DNA of 64,000 bases from Lasiosphaeris hirsuta (lineage: Eukaryota > Ascomycota > Sordariomycetes > Sordariales > Lasiosphaeriaceae): NCBI GenBank assembly GCA_030549175.1, contig JAUKUA010000001.1:6758001-6822000 (forward strand), written 5' to 3'. A model generated the notes under the pieces. The model saw only the letters and a program-made list of their open reading frames with translations, was not told the DNA's origin and did not search any database. A program made the translations under genes and the position numbers. Positions within the stretch are counted from its first letter, which is position 1; each line of letters starts with the position of its first letter. Shown piece after piece: positions 1 through 11,440 of this stretch.

Positions 1-1251
1 GTTAACATTCGCGCGGCTAGGCGACGTAGGTGTGGGCTCCTCTCTTTCCCCTCGCTCTACTCAGACGGAACAAGACGAGCACAGAACATGGGGCCATTCA
101 GGACGCGCATCGGAAGGTCGTTTATGAAGCCCAAGACAACCATCATTTTACGAATCATGCATTCCAAATTCAGGTTCTGCCATGTCCCAAGTGTCTCTTC
201 AGTCTCCCTCGGTCTAGGGCAAATGAAACATGGCGACCACTGACAGCATGGAAAACCCTCGGCGTCCTGATTACCGACGGCGGCCGAGGCGAGGCAAAAC
301 CTTTTGAAAGCCACTGTCATCAATCCAGGGGCTGTTGGCGAGCTCGCGCCCTAGCCGCCAGAGCGCGGCTCCCACGCTCCGTGACGGTCGGGTTGCAGTA
401 ATTTTCAAGTTGGATCTGAGCCGCTGGCGTTGGATGCAAACACAGCAGAGGAGGGCCTGGCAGATTGACTCGCCAACTGAAAGCCGGGGGGCCAATCGCG
501 CGGCGCAATAGGAATGGCTGATGTGGCTCGTTTTGCGTTCTGGCATGATTCAAGGGTGGCTCGATTTGTTTTCTCGCGCCTTGGGGTGCCCAGGTGGCCA
601 TTTGCCAGAGCCCGCTGGAGTGCGTCGGCATCGACCGATTTCCGTCCGAGTTGGGCCAGATCTGCCACCATTTCCCATGCTTGCCGAGCACCTCTCAGGC
701 CATTTTCATCAGCTCCGCCTGCCACTCCGAGCCAACCCCCCTGGTCTCGCGGAGCTTATCTCCTGCTCGCCGATGGCACTGCACTCTCCCATCCCACACT
801 CTGGACCACATTCTGGATCCGGGACCTGCTTGGGCTCCCAGGAATCCTCCCAGCAGCTCCACGGCTCTGTCTCTCCCGGTTGGCGCCATGTCTGAAGGTG
901 CTGACGAACCCACATCGGTCGTCTGCTGCTCGTCCGTTGACGCTCGTCCCGTCACTTATATGGAAGCCCCATGTCATGGACCCAACGTCACTTGATGGTA
1001 GTTTAAGTTGCTATATAATAGCCTCATATCCTCTCCCCCCACCTTTGAGGGGCTTATCTTGAGCTTATTACTGCTACTCTCTGCTCCTCGATTTTTGCTT
1101 TGCACTGGTGTTGATATGCACCACCATCCAACCCCTTTTTGTACCACAAACAAACATCACAGCCAAAACCGAGCAGACACGAAAAAGCGCTCAGAGTGAA
1201 ACAAACCGAAGTGACAAGCCTTTCCAGAGACTAATTTATACCCAAATTTTC
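1..1251. other. Gene-free left edge and upstream region
   Basis: I see no credible coding frame here; all open frames are short, overlap each other on both strands and resemble no family I know. The last 240 bases look like a promoter and leader: a TATA-like box is followed by a pyrimidine-rich stretch and then an A-rich stretch just before the start codon of the first gene. Confidence 0.5.
1013..1019 (+). promoter_or_regulatory. TATA-like box upstream of the first gene
   Basis: TATATAA lies about 235 bases before the first start codon and is followed by a CT-rich tract, the usual arrangement of a fungal core promoter. Assignment rests on sequence and position only. Confidence 0.35.
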
Positions 1252-2334
1252 ATGATGGCGACATCCGCACCATTCTCGTTCAAGTCCCAGGTCCCGGTCA
1301 CTCCTCCGCCAGATCAACACATGTTCCTCAAAGGACCGTTTTTTCCGAAGCCTCCTTCCACCCGCTCCAATTTTAGTCATTTGGCCTACGAAGCAACTGG
1401 CGTTAAACCGTCACAAACCCAACACGAGCACAACGCTTCGGCGCAGCCGGGCGCAGCGCCGACATCAATGTCGTCAGGGGGAGTAGGGGCACCACCAACA
1501 CCAGAGGCGGGAAGGCCCCCAACAGCCTCTAACGCCAAACACAACAGCAATAGCAATATCTCCGCCAGCAACTTCCCCAACTCCTCCGCTATCGACCCTC
1601 GATACCTGACCATGGTCTCGCGCATCGCCGCCTACTACCAGCAGCGATGCCAAGCCGTCGCCAACTTCCAGCAACAGCGCTGTCAGGCCTGGGCCAACAT
1701 GCAGCGGCAGAAATGCCAGGAAATGACACAGGCAGCCATGCTCGTTGTGGCATGGTACATCCGTGACCGCATCCAGCGGCGGCACAAGCGGCAAAAGCGG
1801 ACCTTTCGGCGGGGCCTAGAGAAGAAGAACCGGGTGGGCTACGGAAGGGGGAGGGTCACCAAGGGAGAAACCGTAAGGAAATGGGTCATGGATGTCCCGA
1901 TGGTGACCGCCAAGACGACAACGCCGCCATCGCCATCGCGAGGGAATAACGGCGGGGACGACGCGGGGAAAGATATACCCCTGGACAAAGAGGAGGTTGA
2001 GTTTGAGATGGATAAGGAGACGACGCCGGACAAGGACGCGCAGCTCTTTAATATTGCGGACAATCTCATCAAGAGCCAAATGGGGCGGATCGATGTGCCG
2101 CTGCTGGGGTTGTTGTCGTTTGATGAGAGCGACGACAGCGAGAGTGAAGAGGAGGACGAGGACTTGAGGGACTATGATGATAACGAAGGAGAAGAGTATG
2201 AGGATGACGAAATGGGGGATGAGGATGACGACCAAGGAGAAGAGGCGGTAGAAGAAGGCGGGTCAAAGAGCGTTCATCTGGACACATCGAGTAAAGGGAG
2301 TAGACGACGCCAGAAAAGCTCCTGTGCAGCATGA
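1252..2334 (+). CDS. Uncharacterised protein with basic centre and acidic tail
   Basis: Single-exon gene for about 360 residues. The frame stays open upstream to 1108, but I chose the tandem ATG-ATG at 1252/1255 because the preceding A-rich DNA looks like leader. I do not recognise the family. The N-terminal third is rich in Pro, Ser and Asn and probably disordered. Residues about 128-160 carry three successive copies of a Gln-rich ~11-residue unit built on R/K-C-Q (QQRCQAVANF, QQRCQAWANM, RQKCQEMTQ). A strongly basic stretch follows (RDRIQRRHKRQKR). The last 60 residues are almost entirely Glu and Asp. A basic centre with an acidic tail is seen in many nuclear or nucleolar proteins, so nuclear location is a weak inference. 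The next gene downstream is AMS1 on the same strand. Confidence 0.75.
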   Translation: MMATSAPFSFKSQVPVTPPPDQHMFLKGPFFPKPPSTRSNFSHLAYEATGVKPSQTQHEHNASAQPGAAPTSMSSGGVGAPPTPEAGRPPTASNAKHNSNSNISASNFPNSSAIDPRYLTMVSRIAAYYQQRCQAVANFQQQRCQAWANMQRQKCQEMTQAAMLVVAWYIRDRIQRRHKRQKRTFRRGLEKKNRVGYGRGRVTKGETVRKWVMDVPMVTAKTTTPPSPSRGNNGGDDAGKDIPLDKEEVEFEMDKETTPDKDAQLFNIADNLIKSQMGRIDVPLLGLLSFDESDDSESEEEDEDLRDYDDNEGEEYEDDEMGDEDDDQGEEAVEEGGSKSVHLDTSSKGSRRRQKSSCAA

Positions 2335-3523
2335 CATACTGGGGAAATACAAATGTTTAATGATGAATGACAGTGGTCCAGGGAGGAGCGGGTGGTTGCT
2401 GGCGGAGTTTGTATAGAACCTCATTTACAGGTTCAGATTATTCCCCCCCTTGAAGAACGCGGGCTGGTGTTTAGATCGGTTGGTTTCCTGCGTGCTTTGA
2501 TAGTCTCAACTCGGTGTTCATTGCCCGATACTCTCTCGACTGTCGAGATAGATACCGCCAGCCTCAAACATATATGGATCATTAGCTATCATCTCATGTC
2601 TTCGATAGTCAGCAACAACTAGCATACTATGAATATAGGCTACTGTTACCCTTACCAATACTTTCCTACAATCCCGAAAGTCAAGCCTTTTTGTGTGGAG
2701 TAGCCAGTCGAGCTGAGGAAAATGAGCATGAGTTGAACTGAAATCCACTTCACAACTTTCATCCAGATCGCTCTGAACTGGAAGTACTCGGCCCATCGAG
2801 GAGTTCGAGGAGATCTTTTTGACAATGCAATGATACAGTCGGTGAGCTTGAGACCCGTGGCTTGATTGGTGATACCTTCGGGTCTTGGATCCGGACATTA
2901 GGGAGCCGCTGCTTTCGTTGGCTGCTGAGAAAGTGTGACCCGGGACTTGCAGTCGGCGTGCAGTTGGGGAACCCTTGGCGTGGTCGAGTGACCCCCCCAG
3001 TGACCACTACTCCCCAGAGATTCTGGCCAATTACCCCGCACTTTAGCGGCTGACCGCCGTCGAACCGCCCCTGGCACCCTGGTAGCTGGTTGCTTGTACA
3101 TACCGCCCTGGCAGCTTCCCTGGCAGCTTCCCTGATCACCAGCCATCGATCACCCGGCCCTTTCAATCTAATCCCTCCAACCTGCTTCAGCTTCTGAATT
3201 CACCGCATACCTTTGTGACTACCCCCGTACAACAACAAAGTGGCCGTGACCTGCCGTTGTATTTTCTGGTGATTTTATCCTTCTCTTCCAATACTAGCTG
3301 GGTTCTACATCAGCTTCGCTCAACTCCGAACAACTGGCTTTGTTCCCTGCTCTTATTGAACCCCCAACCAAGTCATCGGCAGCGGCACCAATTGGAAATC
3401 TTATCCCGACTCTCCGAGCTCCAAACTCCGGCAATTGACCTCTGATTCCCCAAACCCAAGACTGCCGATAGACGCATACGTATTCCTCCCTTTTGCCCAC
3501 GCCATCACCGACAGACGGACACG
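2335..3523. other. Intergenic region upstream of AMS1
   Basis: No coding frame that I can support. The last 350 bases are pyrimidine-rich with an A-poor coding strand, consistent with the leader of the alpha-mannosidase gene. No repeats or RNA genes were recognised. Confidence 0.5.
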
Positions 3524-6500
3524 ATGGGCGGCGAAACATACACCCAGAAGAAGCCCCGGAGCGAGTACCCGCTCCGGGCGCCTAAGCCCGTCGGCCAATT
3601 GATCTCGGGCATCTACCGGGATCGCATCAGCCAGTTCTACTCGCGAGGGCAATGGGAGCACAACAATCTTCTTGCTATGATGAACGAGGGCGTTGCCTCG
3701 GGTGAGCCCCATGTCCAGCTCTCAGTCTGGGACGCCCCCGGCCAGAGTCGCCCGAGCTTTGATGACGCCGTGTCTCATGAGTTCAAGAAGACATCGGTCG
3801 GCTCGTGGTTTGGCCCCTCGTGGTCTACCCATTGGTTCAAGGCCGTGCTCAAGGTTCCCGAAGACCTCCGTGACAAGAGGCTGTTGGAGCTCCACTGGGA
3901 TGGAAACAATGAGGGTATGGTATGGTCAGAGGACGGCAAGCCGCTGCAGGGCCTCACGGGCGGCGGTGAACGCGTCGAGTGGGTTCTACCCGAGTCCTTC
4001 CGCGACGGAAAGGAGCATACTATTTACGTCGAGATGGCTTGTAACGGAATGTTTGGCAATGCCCCCGGTGGCGATTCAATTCAGCCCCCGGACCCGAACA
4101 AGTACTTTCAGCTCAGCCGTGCTGAGATTGTCGCTGTTAATCCCGATGCCCGCCAGTTGTATATTGATATTTGGATCATTGGTGACGCCGCGAGGGAGTT
4201 CCCTTCAGATTCGTGGGAGCAACACAAGGCGCTTACAACATGTAACGGCGTTATCGAGGCCTTTGAGCTTGGCAATAAGGAGTCGCTGAAGACATGCCGC
4301 AAAATTGCTGAGGAATATCTCGGCTCCAATGTGAACTCGGCCAAGGTGTACGATAGTGGCAAGGAGCCCGTTGTTTTTGGCATCGGCCACTGCCACATCG
4401 ACAGCTGCTGGCTGTGGCCCTTCGCTGAGACCAAACGGAAGGCGGCTAGGTCCTGGTCGAATCAGTGCAACTTGATGGACCAATATCCCGAGCTTAACTT
4501 TGCCTGTTCGCAGGCCCAGCAGTATAAATGGCTCAAGGAGTTGTACCCCTATGTCTTTGAGCGAGTCAAGAAGAAGGTCGTTGAGGGCCGCTTCCATCCC
4601 ATTGGAGGCAGCTGGGTTGAGCACGACACCAACCTGCCGAGCGGAGAATCGCTTGTCCGCCAGTTCCTGTATGGCCAGCGCTTCTACGAGAGCAATTTTG
4701 GGGCTCGTTGCCAAACCTTTTGGCTGCCCGACACGTTTGGGTACTCTAGCCAACTTCCCCAGCTTTGCCGCCTGTCTGGCATGAACCGCTTTCTTACCCA
4801 GAAGCTGAGCTGGAACAACATCAACAAGTTCCCCCACACCACCTTCAACTGGGTTTCCCTTGATGGTAGCCAAGTCATCTGCCACATGCCTCCCGCCGAA
4901 ACATATACTGCCGAGGCTCACTTTGGCGATGTTAAGCGGAGCATGTCGCAACACAAGTCCCTGGACCAAGACAATACGTCGCTGTTAGTGTTTGGCAAGG
5001 GTGATGGAGGTGGCGGCCCTACCTGGCAACACATTGAGAAGCTCCGTCGTTGCCGTGGTATCAGCGACACTGTGGGTCTCTTACCACGTGTTCACATGGG
5101 CAACTCAGTGGACGACTTTTTCGATAAGCTCGAGATCAAGGCTGACTCGCTTGTGACGTGGTATGGCGAGCTATACTTTGAGCTTCACCGCGGAACATAT
5201 ACGACCCAGGCGAACAACAAACTGAACAATCGCAGGGCTGAGGTAACACTCCGGGATCTGGAGCTCTTGGCTACCGTTGCGTCTGTCAAGAATAAGTCCT
5301 ACAAGTATCCGAAGAAAGAGTTTGACGATATGTGGGAGTCAGTTCTGCTTTGTCAGTTCCACGACTGCCTTCCTGGTAGTTCGATCGAGATGTGTTATGA
5401 CGACTCGGATGCGGTAAGTTCCACACTTGTTGTGGGAAATGCAAAATAGTTACTGACAATAACATTAGATCTATGCTGAAGTATTTCAAACTGGCTCAAA
5501 GATTTTGAAAGAGATTATCAAGTCTCTTGGTGTTTCGGAGGTCAAGTCTACCACGGTCGCTGAGGGCGTTGCTATCAATACCCTGCCATGGCACCGTAAA
5601 GCACTGATTGACATCTCCGAGAACGAGGCAGCTGTGGTCTGTGGAGAAGGCTCGCTCCTCAAGTTACGGAGATTCAAGACCTCGGAAGAGGAGCCTGGAG
5701 CAAGGCTCCAGAAGCTGTCCGACGGAGCCTTCCTGTTGGAGAATAGCGGACTCAAGGTCAAGGTGGAGGCTGGCTGTATCACTTCGCTTTATGACAAGGC
5801 GGCTGATCGCGAGATCATCCCCAAGGGCCAAAAGGCTAATCAGTACGTCATCTTTGATGATAAACCGCTGTACTGGCAAGCCTGGGATGTTGAGGTTTAC
5901 CACCTCGATACCCGCAAGGGGCTGTCCTGTGGCGAAACCAAGGTACACGAGGAGAAGAACCACCGCGTCAGCGTCGTGACCGAGACCAAGATCAGCGACA
6001 AGAGCTCCATTGAGACGGTCATCAGTTTGTCGGCTTCAGTCGCTGGCCAGCAGTCGTACGTTGAGGTATCAAGCAAAGTGACGTGGCACGAGACGATGCG
6101 CTTCCTAAAGGTCGAGTTCCCCGTCGATGTCCGCAGCAGCGAGGCCAGCTACGAGACGCAGTTTGGCGTCGTCAAGCGCCCCACACACTACAACACGAGC
6201 TGGGACATGGCCAAGTTCGAGGTCTGCTGCCACCGCTTCGCCGACCTGTCAGAGAACGGCTACGGTGTGTCCATCCTCAACGATTGCAAGTACGGCTTCG
6301 CCACCCAGGGCTCCACCATGCGCCTGTCGCTCCTGCGCAGCCCCAAGGCCCCCGACGCCCACGCCGACATGGGCGAGCACCACATTCGCTGGGCTATCCT
6401 CCCACATCAGGGTTACCTCGGCGCCACTACGGTCCGCAAGGCCTTCGAGTTCAATAATCCCCTCCGCCTTGCGGCACCCATCGCCGGGAGCAGCGTCGCC

Positions 6501-6827
6501 CAAGTCGTCGCTTCCGAGCCCCCTGTTCGCCTGACCTCCGACTCGAGCACCTCGCTCGTGCTCGACACGGTCAAGCGTGGCGAGGACGACGAGGACGTCT
6601 CTCGCGGCGAGCTGCCCACCAAAAAGGGCCGTAGTGTCGTGCTCCGCATCTACGATAGTCTCGGCGGGCGTGCGCGTGGCACGGTGGCGACGACTTGGGA
6701 CGTCACCAAGGTAAGCAAGACGAATCTGCTTGAGGATGAGCTCGAGGAGGTGGTGATTGAGGACGGAAAGTTTGCCATTGACCTGGGACCGTTTGAGGTA
6801 GCGACGTTCAAGTTGCAGCTTGCTTAG
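3524..6827 (+). CDS. AMS1: Alpha-mannosidase, GH38 (Ams1 type)
   Basis: Two exons (3524-5413, 5469-6827) around a 55-nt GTAAGT...TAG phase-0 intron give 1082 residues, almost the length of yeast Ams1 (1083). The enzyme removes alpha-linked mannose from free oligosaccharides and glycans. The GH38 active site is complete: HCHIDSCWLW at 289-298 supplies His291 and Asp293 (zinc ligands by analogy with Golgi mannosidase II), WLPDTFGYSS at 400-409 carries the predicted nucleophile Asp403, and QFHDCLPGS at 611-619 supplies the third-metal-ligand His613. The motif HDTNLPSGESLVRQF, typical of this subfamily, is present. There is no signal peptide or membrane segment, which fits the Ams1 class, synthesised in the cytosol and delivered to the vacuole by selective autophagy in yeast. 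The C-terminal half is the usual beta-sandwich region. The 3' end converges on NOP14. Confidence 0.96.
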
Positions 6828-7171
6828 CGGTTTTAATCGTTGGAGTTTTGGGAGGAGTAAGGCAAATGGTAGCGCGCCAACAATAACGTTATGGATTGAA
6901 TGGATGATGGGAAGGAATATATTGTTAGGGACGACACAGACAACAGCATGTAGGACTATTAGCAGCTTAGGAGCCATGGGAAGTATTATCACACTCGAGT
7001 GAAGTTTTACGCAAAAAGTTTATATCCCACGGTATCTATGCGGATGACCCCCTCCCTATCTTGATACTCGACAACCCGAGAGCGAAAATCCCAGACCCAA
7101 CTAAGCCCAGACGTATCGCAGCAATGCATATATACAAAGCCAACAACCAAACAGCGACCCCAGCCAACCGG
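6828..7171. other. Shared 3' region of AMS1 and NOP14
   Basis: A 344-base gap between two convergent genes. It presumably holds both polyadenylation regions; nothing else is seen. Confidence 0.5.
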
Positions 7172-10014
7172 CTACCTCTGCGCCTTGGCGCGGTCCTTCT
7201 TCTGCTGCCGCTTTGCCTTTTCGCGCTCGTATTCGTTGGCGGCCTGTCCCTCCTGGCCCTGGATCTCGGACACAAGACGCTTGTACTTCTTCTCGTAGGC
7301 CGTGTCGCGCTCCTTCTTGACGCGGAGGTTTTCGCGGGCCATAAAGTGGGCGTCCTTGCGGAGCTCGCGCATGGCGCCCTTGCGCTCGCGCTTGTGCTCG
7401 GCCTTGAGCTTGGCCATCTCGGCGCGCTCGCGATCCGGGTCGTAGTGCTTGGTCGGGTCGAACGAGTCCTCGAACTTGGGCACAAAGGTGCGGATCGCCA
7501 GCGGCTTGTGGTGGTGGAGCTCAAGCGGGCGGCGCGCGAGACGGGCCTGCTCCAGGAGCTCCTTGATGAAGGCCGATGCGCTGCGGATCTGGACGACCAG
7601 GGTCGGGGGCAGGTGCGCGCTGTTAGCCTTGGAGGTTAGGTGGTCGAGCACGCGGACGGCGGGTGTGAAGGTCTCGTAGAAGGCGGCGGCGCCAGACCAT
7701 GTCTCGGCTGCTGTCTTGAGGATTGAAGTCGTGGTGCTGAGGATCGCGACTTTAAGGGAGGTTTCCTCTGCAGCGGATAGGGTTGTGACGTGCTCTGACC
7801 GGCACTCCGCGCAGTTGAGCTTCCGTATGGGTGTTTGCGTAGCTCGCTTGATGCGAATACCCGCAGCTGGCTCGTGCAGGGGGAAGAGACCGAACGCTTC
7901 CCGGGGCTTCTCGTGGGCGAGGGCGCAAAGTGTGTTCAGGCAGAAGTTCATCAGCTCTGGTACGTAACGCATCGAGAACTGCTGGTATTGAATGGCGAGG
8001 ATCGAGAGATATGTGCCTGTGGCGTAGTCGGCAACGTTTTGTGGGATTTTCTGCCCCAAAAAGCGGGCAATGGAGAGCACCGCGGGAGTGACCACCTGGT
8101 GGAAGTGGTCAGATGTTGGGAATGTCGTCCCAATACCTGTCAAGAGCACCAAGTCTCCAACTGTGAGACCCAATGGCCGATCTTGCTCCATTTCCTGGAT
8201 AATTGCCCGATAACCCTTTGATACTTCGATAGGGAAGCTCTTGGCCAGGGAGTGAATGTGACGTAGCAGACTTTCGAGGGCAGGGAACCAGTGTGGCTCG
8301 AAGTTATCGCCCAAGTAGGCGACATGTCGTACCAAGGCCTGGGCAAAGTTGCCTAATCTCTCCTTGTTACCGCTGTCTAATTTGGGGTGATATAGAGCTC
8401 TAATCCGTTGGACAGCCACGGGTAGCTCGGTAATGTCGAGCCCCTCGAATGCTGCGAGCATTTCGACGTGTGTTTGGGGACAGGGGAATGTATATGGAAT
8501 GCCATCCTCGTCATCGCCTTGTTTACCCGAGGAAGCCTTGAAAATGGGGGGGTTCTTTGCCTCGGCCTCTGTGAGTATCCCCTTAGTGAATTCGTCGTCG
8601 TCCGAGTTTGGCTCTATGTCAGAACCATCCTCGTCGCCCCCTTCACTATCCATGTCGTCGCTGTCAAGCTCCAGCTCAGCTCCACTGGCAACTAGGTCGT
8701 CGTCGATCAAGAAATCGTCCTCGTCATCAAATCCGAGTTCGGTAGCGGTTGGCCGCACTTTGATTCCCTTCCCGAGACCGAACTCGTCCTCATCGTCCTC
8801 ATCAACCGCGTCGGCTGGGTTGAACCCTCGCCCAGCACGAACGGCAATCTTGTTGCTGGGCTTTCCTTCATCCTCGCCGACTTCTTCATCGTCGGATCCG
8901 TCGTACCCTCCGCGCATTCGTTTTTGACGCTTCTCCTCAAGTTCCTTCAACCGCTCTGACTCTTCCTTGACTACCTCCTCTTCCGTCTTCGTCCTTTCGG
9001 CTGGTTGCGCCCGCTTGCCCGCGGCCAGCTGCTTCACCCGAATGTCGTAGTCCTTGTCGAGAGCGGCCTTGTCGACTCCTGCAATGACAGCTCCCTTTAC
9101 CTCCTTTGACTGCGGCTTCCCCCTTTGGAAAAGGAGAGCTTGCAGCTCTGGTAGTTCCTTGTCGAGTTCGGCCCTCAGTTCACCATCCTCCTCCTTGGCC
9201 GCTTGCCGTTCCTAAAGGCTGTTAGAATGCCAATGACTAGTCAACAGCCATAAAATAAGCTTACGTATTTATGGAGTTTGGACTTTGCCATGATCTCGCT
9301 GTAGATCTCCTGTTTTGTCTTCTTTTTATCTGGCTGGCCGTCGTCCTCTTCCCCCACGGCGTCTCCTGCGTCGGCTTGATCGGCGCGGAAGCGCTTCAGC
9401 TTCCTTCTCGCCGCGTGTGAACTGTCAGACTCGCCGTCAGAGGACATATCCTCGCCGTCGAAATCGTCCTTCATGGCCATCTCCTCGTCAAAGGCAATAA
9501 TCTTGCCGGCGTGTGTGAGTTCGGCCATTTCCTCTACGTCATCCTCCAAGTCGAACATACCGCCCCTCTTGTGGCTCCTCTGCTGCTCGCGGGTGAAGCG
9601 CTCGATCATCTTGTCCTCTAGCGTCATGTTGGGGTCGTTCTCTCCGAATCGTCTATCGATAATGCCACCAACCTTGTTCCGGCGCTGCATCTCCACTAGG
9701 AGGGTCTGGCGCCGCCTCTCCTCACCGATCGACTTGGCCACCCCCGGACGACCACTGATGCCCTTGGATGTCTTGTCGTTGGCCGGCTTATTGGTGGTGA
9801 CTTCGAACTTGGGGCCACGGGCATTCGTCTTGAACTGGAAGGGGTTGAACTGCTCGCGGATGCCCTCCAGGGCCTCGGACCGCTGGAGTCGCTTGTCGCC
9901 CTTTCCATTCTGGTCCTGGGCATTCTTGCGTCTTTCCTTCTTGGACTTCTGGGGGCCAATGATTCCTTGGTCCTTTAAGGAGGCTTTGAGCCTCTTTAGC
10001 TGTGACCCGGGCAT
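7172..10014 (-). CDS. NOP14: Nucleolar ribosome-biogenesis factor Nop14
   Basis: Two exons on the minus strand (10014-9265 and 9211-7172) separated by a 53-nt GTAAGC...TTTAG phase-0 intron encode 929 residues. The N-terminus matches the Nop14 family: MPGSQLKRLKASLKDQG, then NPFQFKTN, GRPGVAKS, RRQTLLVEMQRRNKVGGI and a DRRFGEND/MTLEDKMIERF block. Acidic low-complexity segments follow (roughly residues 170-230 and 350-460), then the helical repeat-like body and a Lys/Arg-rich tail ending in KRQQKKDRAKAQ. Nop14 is a component of the SSU processome in yeast, binds Emg1 and Noc4, and is needed for 18S rRNA maturation and 40S assembly; nucleolar location follows from the family. It is transcribed divergently from the neighbour at 10383 and converges with AMS1. 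Confidence 0.96.
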
Positions 10015-10382
10015 GTTTTCGACCGCTCGAGATGTGTAGGGATGGGTGATTCGGATTCAACAGTCAAAGGCCGGGCGAGGTAGGATTTGGAACGTCAGTT
10101 TGCGTCCCTCAATTCAGAAATTTTGGGGTCATTATCTTATCAGCGCCCCACCCTTCCCTTTGAACGCCATAAATTTTTGGCGGTGAGGGACGGCGCAAAC
10201 AGGGCAGCTGCCTGCGGCTTGCATCCGCCTGCGGCTGTGGCATTACCCTACCAAGGTGCAAGCTCCAAGCTTCAGTTGGCACCCCCATAGCACACTCACT
10301 CAACAACAACGATTCCCGCAATAGATATGGAACCAACCCCAAACAACAATCCCCAAGCCTGACTACAGCACGTACCGATATC
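10015..10382. promoter_or_regulatory. Divergent promoter between NOP14 and the gene at 10383
   Basis: 368 bases separate two start codons on opposite strands, so this must contain both promoters. Two AAATTTT cores (10118-10124 and 10171-10177) resemble the RRPE element of ribosome-biogenesis genes, and CCTGCGGCT occurs twice in direct orientation (10211-10219, 10228-10236). Function of either is inference. Confidence 0.5.
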
Positions 10383-11440
10383 ATGTCTTGGCTCAATGCA
10401 TTAGTCCGCGATGACCGGGTCATTTTTGGGGGTCTCGGGATGAGCGCCGTGGCGATGGTGGTTATGATCCGGCTGCTGCTCGAGAAATGGCGCGAGGAGT
10501 CCGAGATCAAACCCGTACAACCTAAGACGCAGTACATCACCCAGGACACCGAAGACTCCCTTAAGCAAGGCACACTCGATACCCTACTCGGCCACTACAA
10601 CTACGCCATCAGGGAGACGGCTGCGAAAATCGTGTGCGACAGGGCAGTGAACGACGGCACGACGATCGAGCTGCTGTTGTGGGGAATCACCCGCAAGGAC
10701 TACGATGAGCGCATGAGGAACCTCCGCGCCCTTGCTGTCATCACGGACCCTCGTGAGTCCCCTCCTCGGAGACATCCTCTCCACCATTCCGCCGGTGCGG
10801 GAGCTGACATGCCGTAGAATCACTTCCTTTCCTTCACACGTGGAAAGCATATGCCGCCCTAGTTAGGTCGCTCGAGTTGTCTATTGATCCTGAGCAGGAA
10901 GTTCTCAACGACGAGCACTGGGACGAGTACCCAATGCGCGATATGACAGAGAAGTTGGGGCTCATGTTCATCAGTCAGCTCATCAGCCGCTATGATGCCG
11001 AGAAACTTATAAAGGCCAAGTTTGTCGAGAAGTGGCTAGTTAAGCAAAACTGGGGCGCCACGACGGAGGAGCGGCAAGAAAACTTCATGAAATATCTACA
11101 GCACAAGAACAACCGTATTGCCGACATTATCAGTCGCATCAAGAATACTCATTCGGGATTCGACGCGTTGAAGAAATCAGGGTTGCTAGCTCAGGACTTC
11201 GGCCCTAGCGACGAGTCGGAAGAGGATAATAGCCATTTGGTTGTTGCTGACCAGTTCAACCTCATCCTCCGCGCTAATATGGGCGAGATGCGCGAGGAGG
11301 ACACCACTCGATTATTGGCCAGAACTCTGCGAAACCTTGAGGATCAGCGACTTCGGCAACGAAACCGCGAGGCAATGGTGCTGAACGACGGCAGCCGGCC
11401 CCTCAACCGCGACGACATCATCCAACGAGACATTGAATAG
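10383..11440 (+). CDS. Conserved fungal protein with N-terminal membrane anchor
   Basis: Two exons (10383-10752, 10818-11440) with a 65-nt GTGAGT...CGTAG phase-1 intron; the splice makes DPQSLPFLHTW across the junction and gives 330 residues. Residues about 12-32 (VIFGGLGMSAVAMVVMIRLL) form one hydrophobic membrane segment next to the N-terminus; the rest is soluble and mostly helical. The block around residues 75-120 (YAIRETAAKIVCDRAV, IELLLWGITRKDYDERMRN) looks like armadillo/HEAT-type helices, but I cannot name the domain. I believe similar proteins exist in other filamentous ascomycetes, function unknown. A tail-out anchored protein on mitochondria, ER or nuclear envelope is possible; no targeting signal decides it. 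Confidence 0.85.

Noticed and set aside
1816..2235. Hydrophobic 139-codon minus-strand frame that looks like a membrane protein
   Set aside because: It is the reverse complement of GAG/GAT/GAC-rich acidic codons of the first gene, which automatically read as Leu, Ile, Val and Phe.
6249..6992. 247-codon antisense frame over the 3' end of AMS1
   Set aside because: Shadow of the conserved mannosidase exon; no sensible protein features.
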